Below, piece after piece: positions 1 through 13,061 of a DNA stretch of 64,000 nt. The first letter of the stretch is position 1, and every line of letters begins with the position of its first letter. Source of the stretch: Thamnaconus septentrionalis. Lineage: Eukaryota; Chordata; Actinopteri; Tetraodontiformes; Monacanthidae. Both the position numbers and the translations under genes were made by a program. The stretch lies in the NCBI GenBank assembly GCA_009823395.1, contig CM020508.1, positions 6,860,515-6,924,514 on the forward strand. Reading direction: 5' to 3'. The notes beneath the pieces were generated by a model. It was not told the DNA's origin and did not search any database. It was given only the letters and a program-made list of their open reading frames with translations.

Positions 1-200
1 CTTTTTCATGATTATCATCATCATTACTATTATTATTATTTTTCTTTCAAATCAGGTTGCAGCAGCGCAGGATAAGCTAACCAAGTCCATCATCTTCCAC
101 AGCGGAACGGCGGCATTGCCGTTTCTCACAGAGCTCAGTTCACTCGTGCTGTCGTGTGTTGTTTCCTGTCGCTGGGGGTGGTCCGGCCTGTTAGCCCGAC

Positions 201-202
<2 letters not shown>

Positions 203-244
<42 letters not shown>
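203..244. repeat. (CA)n microsatellite
   Basis: An almost pure CA dinucleotide run of about 21 units, followed by a short CATA extension. It lies outside any recognised gene. Confidence 0.97.
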
Positions 245-248
<4 letters not shown>

Positions 249-487
249 TAGGGCTTCAACAATGCCTCCTCTGTGCCCCTGTGTAAAATATGATCTGTTT
301 GGTTGGCTTTAATAACAAAGTAACGGGAGTCATAAGGCATATTCTAAGATGTGAGAGATGCAAGTCAAGTAGTCAAATAGTCGAGGCTGGCAGCCCCGCC
401 CCTCCACCCACCCCCTTCTATATCCAGGATGTGTCCCAGTCGTAGTTCCAGCTGCAGTCCCTTTGCATTTGTCTCCTCTATCCAAAG

Positions 488-567
488 TCTCTCTCTCTCT
501 CTTTCTCTCTGTCTGTCTCTCTCTCTCTCTCTTTCTCTCTGTCTGTCTCTCTCTCTGTCTCTGTCTC
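488..567. repeat. (CT)n-rich interrupted microsatellite
   Basis: A polypyrimidine tract of CT units interrupted by TTTC and GTCTGT variants. Both interruption types recur twice in the same order, so an internal duplication of about 36 bp is likely. Confidence 0.93.
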
Positions 568-1344
568 ACTGATTATTGTCGGGTTGTGTGCTTGGAGGAC
601 GGCGCCCCGCGTTGGTCCACCACCCGGGCGCCAGCTGAAGTTTTTATCCCACTCTGTGGGCGTTTTCATCACTGTACATTTGAGTTGTCTTTAAGGACGG
701 TGCGACGTCACGTTTTTGAAGGTAGTTCTACGAAGTACACACAAGAGTTTACTTTGAACCGCTCACCATGTTGTATTTTTCTGTCTCAGTTAGTAGCTTA
801 AAAAATAAAGAAAAGAAAAACTCTTCCAGGTTTTTTTTTTTTTTTTTTTTGTGTGCGTGCGTGTGCGTGTGTACATTCCTGAAAGGCAGAAGGTAGCAGA
901 ACGCGTCTCGTAGATGCAAAAAAAGTAAAAGTAAAAGTTAAAAACTAACTAAAGCGATGATGTCGGAACGAGTCCTCCTCCACCACCACCACCACGTTGT
1001 GCCCTGCTCAGTGTTAACCCCGTGCTGTCCTGACTACTGCCTGCTGCTGTTGCTGTTTGACAACAATATCACCATTCCGTTTGTTTGGGCGGGGTTGTGT
1101 TGTACTCTGCTGAGTGCAGCGCAGCCCCAGTGGAAAAGAAAACAATGTATGAGAATTTGTTTGTTTCTATTTTTTTTTGTTTTTGTTTGTTTTTGTTCTG
1201 TTTTGGATTTTTTTCTGCTATATGAAATAATAATAAAACTAATTTTAACCCCTCATTTTGCTTGTCTTGTTTATTCCAAGGTGAAGGATGTTTGCCATGG
1301 CCATTGGTATTGCATTCTACTTTGCAATTGCCTTTGTTTGCGGT

Positions 1345-1390
1345 ATACTTTGTCACCACAAGATGCCACTAAATCTCACATTTTGTTCCT
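1345..1390. mobile_element. Fragment of a TTAA-type MITE family
   Basis: The segment reads caccacaagatgccactaa, closely matching caccacaaaatgctgctaa near the 3' end of the element at 36074-36638. The resemblance continues a few bases further. Only one end is recognisable, so this is a short relic. Family membership is inferred from the similarity within this window and from the common fish repeat with this end sequence. Confidence 0.4.
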
Positions 1391-2204
1391 TCCCACTCAA
1401 TTGTGTGTGATGTACCAAAATTCAAAACATACTTGAGCTGCTGGAAGTTCAAAATCCAAAACAAAATGAAAATCTTACTAATGCGTTTTGTAGGGCAAAA
1501 GCCTATTTCCAGTTAAAATACACAAATGCATGTTTTGCAAAGTACGAGTTCCACATGTTGTTGGATATCGGCTATTTGTCATAAAGTTTTATTTTCCTGA
1601 TATGGCAATTTAGTTGTTGACATACTTTTGATTTTAAAGGTCCCATCCTGTGTAAGACCATATATTCTCTCAATGATATGTCTACAGCCTGTCAGTGAAA
1701 GAATGAGGGACGTCCTCTCTTTGCTACTTCTGGTTTGCCCCACTTTCAGGAAGTGTGCGCTTAAATAAGCAGTTCTGCAAATTATCCCATTGTGATGTCA
1801 TCAATACCTCTGTGCAGAGTGCAGCAGGTGTTTAATCTGCTATATCACTTCACCTTGTGGCCTTCTTGCGTTAAAAAAGTGAGGCTCCTCCACTGGAGTT
1901 AATTGAAAAATTTTTTTTTTTTAAAGTAAACAAATGTGTCTGTATTTAACCTTTTTTTTTGTTTTGTTTATTGTTTTTGTTCATTTCGGAGATTGAAAGA
2001 GAACCCTAGCATCCCATTTTCCCCTTTGTCTTTGATTTATTTCATTATTTGCTTCAACTCTCGCAAGCTGCGAGAACAGCGTCTAACCTCTAGGTGGTGG
2101 AATACGTCAAAACGCCAACACTTGCACCTGCAATCCCGCGGCGTTCCTAACAGCAATCCACTTTGCCTCGCGGGTGGACTAGTAGTGCAACACAATGGAA
2201 CAAC

Positions 2205-2208
<4 letters not shown>

Positions 2209-2269
<61 letters not shown>
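2209..2269. repeat. (CA)n microsatellite, about 30 units
   Basis: An uninterrupted CA run about 0.8 kb upstream of the yjefn3 start codon. The neighbouring sequence is also simple (GCGCGC and GTGTGT tracts up to 2440). Confidence 0.97.
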
Positions 2270-2272
<3 letters not shown>

Positions 2273-2454
2273 TGCGAATAAAAAAATGTTCAGCGAACCC
2301 AGCGCGCGCGCGCTCTGTCGAATGTTTCAACACTTTTTTTTTTGACGCCTGTTCCAGATTCCACACCGAGGGATCAGCTCGCTCCCCGCGTGCGTGTGTG
2401 TGTTGCTTGTGTGTGCGTCCGCGCGCGCGCGTCTCTGTGTATTTAATTGGGGTA

Positions 2455-3028
2455 GGAGAGGGGGACTTTGCACCCTTGGATGTCTGAACAGCCTCGATTG
2501 CAGCACGCGGAGCCAATCGGCGAGCAAGCGCGCGCTGCCTCCTGATCTTTAATTGGCCGGCTTTCACCGGGAAGCGTACTCACTCACACGCACGCGCACG
2601 CACACACACACACACCGAGAGCCCGGCTGGCTGGTTGGTTGGTTGGTTGGTTGGTTCTGCTGGGAGAAGAACGAGCCGTGGAGACAGCGGGGAAAGAGAG
2701 ACGGCGGAGATATAAAGAAAGATTCGCAGAGCGACAGTGTGTGTGTGTGTGTGTGTGTGTTTTGTATCCGGGTGATAATTACCTCCCACTGTCTGAGCCA
2801 ATCAAGAGGTAGAGAGGGAGGAAGCCCCACTTAGAGATTCAGCGTCTCCTCCCGGGCAGGCAGGCAGGCAGCGAGGGCGACAGTGTGTTCATTGAATCAG
2901 AGTCGGAGAGGAGGAACAGAGAGAGGTGTTTCTCTGCGGAGCGGCGAGGCTCTCACACGCTCACACTCACACTCACACTCTGCCCTGAAATCACCGCCGA
3001 GTGGGAAAAAGAGAAAGACAGAGGAAAG
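2455..3028 (+). promoter_or_regulatory. yjefn3: Probable yjefn3 promoter and 5' UTR
   Basis: This GC- and CpG-rich stretch precedes the start codon. It contains CCAAT boxes at 2513-2517 and 2798-2802, a TATAAA-like string near 2711, and several simple repeats: CA (about 2587-2613), GGTT (about 2634-2656), TG (2738-2761) and GGCA (about 2853-2872). The transcription start cannot be placed from sequence alone. The reading frame into exon 1 is open from 2885 but has no in-frame ATG before 3029, which supports 3029 as the start. Confidence 0.5.
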
Positions 3029-3096
3029 ATGGACAAGATGAACCACAGCTCGGCCGAGGCGGAGCCTGAGAACATCGAGCCGCTGCGCTACCTCAG
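3029..3096 (+). CDS. yjefn3: yjefn3 coding exon 1
   Basis: This encodes residues 1-22, beginning [20 protein letters not shown], plus two bases of Ser23. The donor is CTCAG|GTAGGC. Joining to exon 2 restores a Ser codon (AG|T) and gives a continuous YJEFN3-type N terminus, which is the main reason for accepting an exon this far upstream of the rest. A CTG repeat starts 26 bases past the exon end. Confidence 0.88.
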
Positions 3097-3119
3097 GTAG
3101 GCACCTGTCCACGTCCTCA

Positions 3120-3169
<50 letters not shown>

Positions 3170-4331
3170 GTGGTGGTGGTGGTTTGTGCTTCTCTTTTCA
3201 GTCGCGCTTGTTTGGCACTCGTCGTTGTAGCGTTTGATGACGGAGAACAAGAACTAGAGATGCGAGGAAAACCCCCTCCAGGTTTTCCTCCGAGAAGATC
3301 AGCAGGGGGTCTGACTTTGAAGCAGGCTTTCACACTGGAAGCAGGAGAGAAGACAGCAGTGACAACCCAAGCTCCTCGCTGACACAAAACTCATGATGGT
3401 GATGAAGTCGACAGTGACCCAACCTAATGACTTACTTGATGATCCGGAGGAATCTTCAGGTCTTAGTGTGTGGTTTTGTTCCCCCCCTGCGGAAGCCTCA
3501 CATTGAAATTCAAGTGCAAGGCGTCGTTGAATTTTTAATTTTCTCAGGCTGCATCTCGTGAACCCCTGGATCAGTAAGACTTAATGGGGGAAGCAGATCA
3601 TTGATTTCTTTCTGCTGGTGTGTGTGTGTGTGTCCCTCGCTGCCTCCACCAGAGCGTTGCACACCATCCGGAATTTCAATTTCGGCGACAAATGCCGAGG
3701 GTCGACATTCATGCCTTGCACGCGTGTGGAAGTAGCTGAAACAAATAAGGAGGAGAATTATTATTAGGGTTGTCATTCTTGTCGCTGTGTATAAACTCAA
3801 CCGGTTTTTAATATCTGGAACCCAACATTGTGCCAGCTTTAGAACATTTATATATACTGTATATATTTTATAGAGATATAAACATTGGCCAGTGTTGCTA
3901 CACACTTAATAACTGGTGCAGAACATATTTAACAACTGCAACATTTTTTTTATTTAGAGATCCCTTTGAAACGTTTATGTATGCCGCCGATGTTGTAGTG
4001 GCACTGAGGCTAAACAGGAGGATCTAAGAGCTGGAAGTAGCTCTTAGATTAAGATGAAGTGCACAATGAGAAAAAGTCTGGACGGTTGAGAGAAACTTGA
4101 AAGAATCCTTAATCTGAAGGACAACATTGTGTCCGTCATGTTGGTTTCATTCTAAAACATAGAAGGGGCACAACGCTTAAATTTCTACCTGGCTGGGTTG
4201 AAAAGCTAATGTGGGAACCGGTGGCACTAACTGGTGGTAATTCAGCAACGCCACAGAAAATTGATGGTTCTCATGTCTGACTGTAACATTGATACATTTC
4301 CTAATATTGATTGCTTGAAAGGCCTCATTCC

Positions 4332-4369
<38 letters not shown>

Positions 4370-7300
4370 GATGGCCTTCACATGCATAGTCAACAGAGCA
4401 TATTGTATCATAGACAAAAGCTGTGAGATCTGTGGGTGTGATTGCAGAATGAGAGCGTGGAAGCCTGAATGCTTGAATCTGCTTCGGAGATAAAGACTTG
4501 TTGTTCTCTCCTCTGGCATTCTTCAAGCAGGATATGATATACAAAATGAAGCATTCAGCGTCGGCTGGTGGCTTGACTGTGTTGATTCAACTCTCCATTG
4601 ACGACTGAAGTCAACGAAAGGGAGAAGAGGTGATGAATCCCTCCGGACAAGTCTATCTCAGGGTGTTGGAAGATTGACTGGGGATCAAGAAGTTGTTGGT
4701 TCAACGTTTATGAGAGTCACTGCGTTTTAAAGTCCAACAGCCAAAATATCTATAAGTTGTAAAAGCAGCTGGTGTTAGTGGGCTACCTCGACTGTCCTCA
4801 TCCCCCATTTAATCAGATCAGCCTGTTGATTCCAGTCTCTGCTTCCCATTCAGACTTGTTATCGCCTCCAGCGGTGCACGCGCCCACCCTGCTATTCTCA
4901 TGAGCTTATTATTCCTCTCCATAACGCATGCAAATGTACTGTAGTTCCTCCGCCAGGCCCGCGTTCCGCATTCACACTCGGAGGCGTCACCCCACACACA
5001 CACACACGCACACCTCCTCTCCCCTGAGAGACCCTCGCTCCACTTCTTCCTCCTGCACCTCCGGAGCTATGCAGCGTGACTGAGGCCGACTGGCAGCCAA
5101 TTAAGACGCGGACGCAGAGCAGCTGTGGGGAGGATTAAACGGCTGCACACGATTGAAAGTTTCTGATTAAGCCGCGATTTTTCAGAAGTTGAGAGGTGTG
5201 TTTTTGCGTCTCCGCTGCTGCTGAAACCTGCAGAGAGAATTTTTTCTTGAAATGTATTTGAAGAACTTGGCGCAGGAAAAAAACACCACCAGTCACTGAT
5301 CAGAGCTGGATTTCCATGTGGATCACGCGCAGTGAAGATGGTTCCTCTTGCCTGCAGGGGGCGCACATGAACTTGTTGGTTTTTGTTATCCAAAATACAA
5401 GCTCACTCCTTGACCTGTGCAAAGAGCCGGGCTACTGACATGACGGCTCCCTCACCCGCTGTGGCTTGCAATTGGGAAAATGACTAAAAGATTTCCAAAA
5501 TAAAAGTTTTAACCTTTGCATTTATCATTTTTGAAACATTCAATTCTCCATCATCCTTCCACACAGTCGGATGCAAGAAGGTTAATACATACAGTACCTC
5601 CTCTGTCTTCTAAAAGGCAAATGTATTTACTTTGATATAAACAAAACTGAGAGAAAATTCATGTCTGGAGCTCACGCCCCCCCCTCTGACTTCATATATG
5701 TAGCAAATAATGTATCCAGGGGAGACGATGATGGTGGTGGCGCCCTGGTGATGGAGGAGTTTAACGATCGCGTGCAATTATTATTATTGAAACTGTGAGT
5801 CACGTTATTTGCCAGAGCCGAGCAGAGACCCGCTGAGTCGCCGTGTAAAACGTCATTTTTTTGCCGTTTTAATGCGATAATAGCTGCGACTACGGGAAGA
5901 TCATCCAGAGCGCAAACAACAGATTTACCGGCCGCAGATAGAGAACACACACACGTGTGCGAAATGACGCTTGTTGATACTGAGCGGAGAGAGTTCCCGG
6001 CTGGCGGTTATCGACTGAATCAATGTCGGTGCATGTGAGGTCCAATCGTATTAGCCGGGAAGTTGCCATAATGTTCTCCTTGGTTTAATCGTTCACTTTG
6101 GGGTCCTCTTGGATTTCCATTTCCCTCTCCGGCAATCGTTCATCTCTCCTGGTCCACCTCCGCTCCGTGTCCCGTCGCAACCGTCCAGCCAGGGAGATTG
6201 TGACAGAGATCGGCTCCAGATATTTTTTTCTCTCTTTCCATCTGCCGGCCGAGCGCACCTCTCTATTGGCTGCGTCAAAGAGATTGAGATTAGCCAAAGG
6301 AACAATCAGAAAAAGCATTTGCCTCCGTGACGAACCCGCTGTTTACTCGCAGGCCTCGTGAATTACAATGGTGGGGGTGGGAAGAGGAGGAGAAAAAATC
6401 TGCCAGCGAGATATTTGCCCGTAATTTTCTTCCCCCCGCATTAATGTCAAATTAGTGGCGAGATTTGTCTTCATGCGCCACAGTGTGAAGGATGTCGGCG
6501 CTGGCGGAGACGGTTTTCGCAGATGGCGAATCACAATTTAAACTGAAAGATGGCGTGGCTTTTTAGTTTTATTTATTTATTTGTTTTTCTTATTAGGTTT
6601 TCCTTTTATTCCATCCAGCTCCATGGATGGTAGTTTCCCCTTATGGTTCCTCAGTGCCCTGCCATGTTATTACACTAACTGGCTCTGCAGCGTGGGTGGG
6701 TGAGGGTGTGTGTGGGTTTTTATCATCTGTTGTATTGATGTTACATTTTTTTATATTTTCTGAAGCACTTTACGTAGCATTTCTTTGTATGACAAGTGCT
6801 ATATAAATACAGTTTGATTTGAATGATCAAATCTGGGACTCACCACGTACCCACCACCACGCCGTAGCTTCTCCACTTCCTGGTCCCCTTCCGTGGTCTT
6901 TCCAGTGCACTTTAAACCAGGTGCGATATCAGCTTTCACGTTGAAAGCTGATTAGTTAAGGGCTCCTACTGAGACGCTAAATCTGATTGGAAACAGTTTC
7001 TGCAGGACGTCGCCAAGACGGATGGGTGAGAGTTCAGAGAGAATATCTGGGGGATGCAGCTGCTGGGCAACCGGCGATGTGGAGCTTTTCTTTCGGCTCC
7101 AGCGCTAATAAATTATGGGATGTCTTGCCGCTTGAAAAAGAAAAAGAGTTTGTTTTTTCTCCTCGTCGGGGTGAGAGCTCTTTTTCACCTGAGCGCTGAC
7201 AGCTCGTGCTGCGCTGTTGGCCCCCTCCTCGCGCCCAGACGTGGAGAAGCGCTGCAGGTTGAGCTGTGCTGTGGTCTCCAGGCAGCGGTGGCCTTTGTTA

Positions 7301-7646
7301 GCGATGAACGCCAGGGAGCGGCGTCCTCATTATGTCGGCATTGTGGGGCGTTTGAGAGTTTTTCAGTGGCCGTTGGAGGGTGCGTAGAAGGGAGAGAAAC
7401 AACAATCCTTCCCCTGATCTCTCTATCGGTTGCCCCAGTTTGTTTTCCAAGAGACTCGCTCACAGTGATCACAGAAAAAACAACCAAGGAGAATCTATGT
7501 TTATTTTTTTCTCTCTCTTGCGCGAGGCTCATTTGAGGAGGAGACAAGGGCAGAATGAAAAGGTCAGAGACTGTGTGGTGTTGATCAGGTTGCCTTCGTT
7601 CTGACAGGCTGGATAAAGGTTGTCCTTCACGCTGGAGCTGGTACTC

Positions 7647-7728
<82 letters not shown>

Positions 7729-8562
7729 CGAGAGGATGAATATTAGACAGATCTCGGAGAGGGAAATCAGAGGGTATTTTTTTTTTTAACATCAATTTGC
7801 TTTACATCAACCTTGACAAAGGCAACGGTGAGTTTTTTCTGCAGGGAAACAGTGAGAGGCAGCCCTGTCCCTGAGCGTTGGAACGCACGCACACTCACAC
7901 ACACAATATAAATCCCCAAACATTTTGCAATTTGCGCCTGCCTTACTCTCGGCTGCCAGCTGGAGCTTCTCCTGAATCCTTTGGATTCTTCTCACGTATC
8001 CATCTTGACAAGAGCCCGTAGAAATTGTTTAGGAAGGGGTGAAGGTAAAAACCCATGAAGGTGACTGGGTGTATCATCTGGGTTTTACATTTAAAGGGAT
8101 TAATCAGATTGTTGCTGCACCCAGCTGCCCCATGGCCGGCGGCTGCGGGCTCTGGTGTTGAAATAAATTCTTGCCAATGTCATTCGGGCAGTCAAACAGT
8201 TTAACCTGTTGAAGAAACTCCTCAGCATTCAGATTCTATGTCCATTTGTCAAAGTGCTAATGCTAATCAAGACTCCCCATCCTTCCTTTTGTGTTTTTTT
8301 TTGAAGTTGCAACTTTGTGCCAACATCCGCCTGAAGTTAAACTGGTAGTGTAACTGTTTTTGGATTTTTTTTTTTTTCTTCTTCTCCCCTCTACGATATA
8401 ATAAACGTGAGCTAAAGTAACTTCACAAGTTTTTCATCCGACTCTGTTACGGGAGGCTATTATTAGAGACGGGCCATTAATTCATCAGTCGGCTGCAGAC
8501 GGCGAGAGTTAATTAAACTGCGGCGCCGCCCTCGCGCTTCTTCTTCAGCCTGTTTCACCGCC

Positions 8563-8617
<55 letters not shown>

Positions 8618-11600
8618 TATTCTGAAGGAGGAATAACATCCTATAGTCGTATGATGAGAGGAAGAATATATATATACATATATACATACACGCATATATA
8701 ATGCAGTTCGTTATCGCTGTGTCTGAGAATATTCACAGTCTCTGAGCTGTAAAAAAATAAAAATAAAAAGAACATTGTGCATGTCAAGAGAAAGAAAATG
8801 TCACAGGACTGAAAAAGTAATTTGCAGCCTTTATCCTTCCTCAACATCCTATTTTACATTATTGATTTCATGTGAGGCCTGGTGGGAGGAATTGATTGGT
8901 TGAATCGTTCATCGACTTTTCTCTCTCAGAGCCTCCTGACAAAACTAAATACATGCATGATGAATTTAGTCTGGGGCACTGTTGGAGCTCGAGGGATGAG
9001 GGGGGGCCGGCAGCAGTCGTGGGGGCGCCCCCTACAGGACATCATTATTAATACAACAGGGTAGGGCCTAAACCAATTGTTGGTCGTTGTGGCTGTTTCT
9101 GAGGTGAGTGATGTGACTTGCTGAGCCAGCACACGGTGCCAGTTTCATCCAGGAGTTCCTGCCAGACACTGCAGATCTCCTCTTTGAAGACTAATATCCA
9201 CCTGCTTTACCAGCTTCACACCGCTGATGAAATACATGATGAAACTGATGATGCAGCTGGTGAAACCACCAATGCTTTTTGATATTGAAGTGGTCTCAGT
9301 GGTGCGAGATGCTTTTTTTTTGCCTTGCAAATGCTGCAATGCTGCGCCGATGATCCCTTGACGTCCCGGTTTTGAGGAGGCTTCTCCTGAATCTCCCAGT
9401 TTGCACCCCAGACGAGCCGTTCGGCCTCTTCAGCTCTCTCCCCGGCTCCCCTCCTCCGCCTTATCTTGTTTATTTTCATCAAGGTTTGCCTCAGAGATAT
9501 TTTCCAAAAGAAAATTGAAAATGCAACCTTCTAGAGTAGATGTGCAAAATTCAAGCTGCTATGAGGGCCTCACATCCACGGCCATTGATTCACTTATGAT
9601 TTGACTTCCAATGCCGGCGAATTGAAAGTCAACATTTCTAGGTAAAATTTTAAAATGTGTTATTGCTTGGGCGTCCCTGAGGCGGTGCCAAACACAGATG
9701 AGGGACGTGTGATTTTCTAAGAGGGATTTAAGCTGCATCTGACTGTCAAGGCTGCGTCTGCCTCTTTAAATGCACTTGTTGTTCGTCGCGTCGCACCTGG
9801 CAGTCAGTTTTTTTCCCAGTCGGTCGACTCCAGCAGGCTTATTTTCACCCTTCTGGCATCTCCGGTCCTGGCTCCGCCCCCTACTCCCCTCTGGCCAACT
9901 TTGTGACAGGGGTCGGGGTCCTCTGCGGGGGCAGCGATGTTGTTCTCATGGTGACAGAATTGGAGCGAAGCCCACCAGCTAGAGGCCCCTGAGGTCGCCG
10001 CCGCTGAAGTAAGATGCAGATGGTCCCCCAAAGAAATGAGGAAAGTGGAAAGTAGAGTGTGTGCGCGTACGTGTGTGTGCCCATGTTCACTTTTCTGACA
10101 GCTATTACCGCTTGTCACTCACATCAGCTTCATGGCAGTTGCCATGAGAACCGCCCCCAGCCCGGCTGCAGCACATGAGGAGATGATGTTCAGCTGACAG
10201 AGATGAGGGCAGGTGGTCTGTTTCTGTCTCGGCGGGATTTTGTTCTTTTTCCTTTTTTTGTAATTACGAAAAGGCTTCATCTTCATCATCATCATCATCA
10301 TCATCGTCATACTTGCAAGATATAAATATATACATTCCTTGGATGTTCTTTTTAGATGCCTTTATGAGAGTAGTGAAGAACAGAAAGTGCCACTCTGTGC
10401 TTGTCAGGTGGTCAGTTGCTCCTATGTAGCTGGTGTTGAGCATGTGTATCACTTTGCAGAATCCTGATTTTTGAGGCTTTTTTTTGTCAGCCCTGTGGAG
10501 TAATGCTTCTCATTGTCGACTTTTTCTGCCTTTTCTCCCTGTCCGTGCCCTGCCTGTTGATGATTGTAATTAAAAGAAATGAAAAGAAAACCGGCGACAC
10601 GGTGGCGCAGTGGTTAGCGCTGCCGCCTCACAGCAAGAAGGTCGTGGGTTCGATTCCGGGGCCCGGACCTGGGACCTTTCTGTGTGGAGTTTGCATGTTC
10701 TCCCTGTGTCTGCGTGGGTTCTCTCCGGGTTCTCCGGCTTCCTCCCACAGTCCAAAAACATGCATATGAGGTCAATTGAACACTCTAAATTGTCCATAGG
10801 TATGCATGTGAGTGTGACTGGTTGTTTGTTTCTATGTGGCCCTGCGATGAACTGGCGACTTGTCCAGGGTGTACCCTGCCTTCGCCCTAAGACAGCTGGG
10901 ATAGGCTCCAGCAGACCCCCGTGACCCTGAATAGGAATAAGCGGGTATAGAAGATGAATGAATTAATGAAAAGAAAACCACCCTGCTATGAACTGGCGAC
11001 TTGTCCAGGGTGTCACCCTGCCTTCGCCCTATGACAGCTGGGATAGGCTCCAGCAGACCCCCGTGACCCTGAGCTCGGGAAGGAGCGGGTATGGAAAATG
11101 AATGAATGAATGAATGAATGAAAAAAAAACCTCATCAAAAATGACTTTCAAACATCAACATCACACGCACATTTAGCTTCTCACTCACTCGCTGACATGA
11201 GGTCCGTCTTCCGGACTCGCTTTCCATCACTTGTGATGAGTTGATCAGCGGAGGTGTTGCCGACGTTCTCTCTCCCCCTGGATGCTGTGTGATGGACAGG
11301 CACCTCGGCGGCCTGCGAGCCGGCGGGTTAATTGCCGAGCTGGAGGGGGAGTGCATCAGGGAGGGAGAACGCAATCTGGATAAGCTGACAGATGAAGCCC
11401 GAATCAATTTGATGTTTCTGCAGACGGAGCCGATCAGACCAGGGCTCCAGAGCCTGAATGGAGCCGTGGCACTTGCCGTGCTAGCGGGATGGTCTGAGCT
11501 CAACTGCGTTGTGTTTCCACAGCCCGAGACGTGGTTTTGTCTGTTGGCATAATCAGAAAATTGCTGTGATGATAAGCAGGCGAAACACGAGTTTCTGCTG

Positions 11601-13027
11601 CGCTTTTGAATTTGTGCTCGGCTGTAATTAGTCAAATTCAAAAGCCCCAGAGGACAGCAACGGCTGTGAGAGACAGCACTTCAACCGTCAACAATGGGGA
11701 TCGTTTTGTTTTTCCTGCAACGTCCAACAAATAATTTGTTTGTGGGGAAAGTTAAAAGAAATGGAGGGAAGGAAGGCAGAAGGGCAAGATTCTCATTTTC
11801 TCTTCATATTCTACTGCACATGCCTACCAAGGTTTCTAGGGGAGGCGGGGTGTGTGTCGATAAAGTAACAATAATTCCTCATCCACAGCATGAAATCGGG
11901 TCAGGTGTCATTACAGGACCCAGATGACATTATTAAAGGTGCACGTCTCCTATGAAAGCGAATCTGGCTGTCGTGAAAAGCTCCATAGCCTGCAGTGTCA
12001 GCTTTAGCCTGGAGCACCGCCGTTACATCATGCCACTTTAATTCTGTTTCACAACCTCTAACAGGCTCCGCGGAGAACAAAAAACAGAGCATAAGATGCA
12101 TCATTTAGGAAAGAAAAAACCCTACAAATTGCTTTCAGCAGGGGCACAGTAACCTCACTCTGGTGAACCCTCCCACTGCGTGCAGCAGGACCACGGTATC
12201 GATTCCTAAAAAGCACATTTCATTCAGAGGAGAGGAACTGCAGGCAGAAGAAAAAGTGATTCAACTTTGCAATGAGTGCAGCCGAGTCAGAAATGGTTGG
12301 TTTTTTTTCCGTCGAGGAAAACATTTTTTTCCCCACAGTTGAGCTCTGACATGTAGCACAAAGGTGATCTGCCTGGACGGATGAATGAAACCTTAAACCA
12401 AACCAGCTCCCCTCATCAGAACCTGTCAAGCATCAAGCAAGACTCAAATCTAACATTTTGCTCTTCCGCCTTGCTGAGCTCCGGCCTGAAGTGTTTTCAG
12501 TGGTTCTTAAAAAAAACTGTGTGGCAAGGAAACCAGGAAGGGACTGCGACAGGTTGGACTTAAAAGCCAGAGAGAAACGACTAAGAGATTTAGTGACTGA
12601 CGTGATGGTTAGCCTCGCTAACGGGATTAGCGTGGATGCTGCCGTCGCGGCAGTTTTATCAGAACTGGACAGCATTTTCACATTTAAAGAAGAATTTTCA
12701 TGGTCAGGGACTAGGATACATGTCCGCTGCTGCACCCTGCACTTTCATAGGTCCATGCTAAAGCATTTCTATTGCTGCTTAACTTGATGGATGAGTAGAA
12801 TACAAGCAGAGACTCATCGATCTGTCGTGCCGGGTTGAACATTCTTAGCATCAGGCTTTTTGTGTACTTATTTACAACTAAATGGACGCTATTGATTGCT
12901 GAGGCGTTAAAGCATAGTTAAACATCAATCAGAATCCTATGTTGGGTCTCCCTCTCCTGCTTGTTTAATAGATGAGCCTTTAACTTTAGAGCATGTTTGT
13001 TGCCATGGTAAACCAACGGCTGCCTTG

Positions 13028-13061
<34 letters not shown>

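Larger units (their letters stand above)
1..2450. other. Upstream non-coding region, repeat-rich
   Basis: No exon was recognised on either strand. The stretch holds a CA repeat (203-244), a CT-rich tract (488-567), a T-run (829-850), T- and A-rich sequence around 1160-1250, a short MITE-like fragment near 1349-1385, and a long CA repeat (2209-2269). The open frames here are short, compositionally biased, and often just translated microsatellites. The last part may belong to the 5' flank of yjefn3. Confidence 0.6.

Noticed and set aside
957..1436. 159-residue open frame upstream of yjefn3
   Set aside because: Composition is driven by a T-rich tract and short repeats, and it overlaps a MITE fragment.
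1936..2567. Open frames of 176-183 residues on both strands around the long CA repeat
   Set aside because: They are mirror translations of the CA microsatellite and its flanks.
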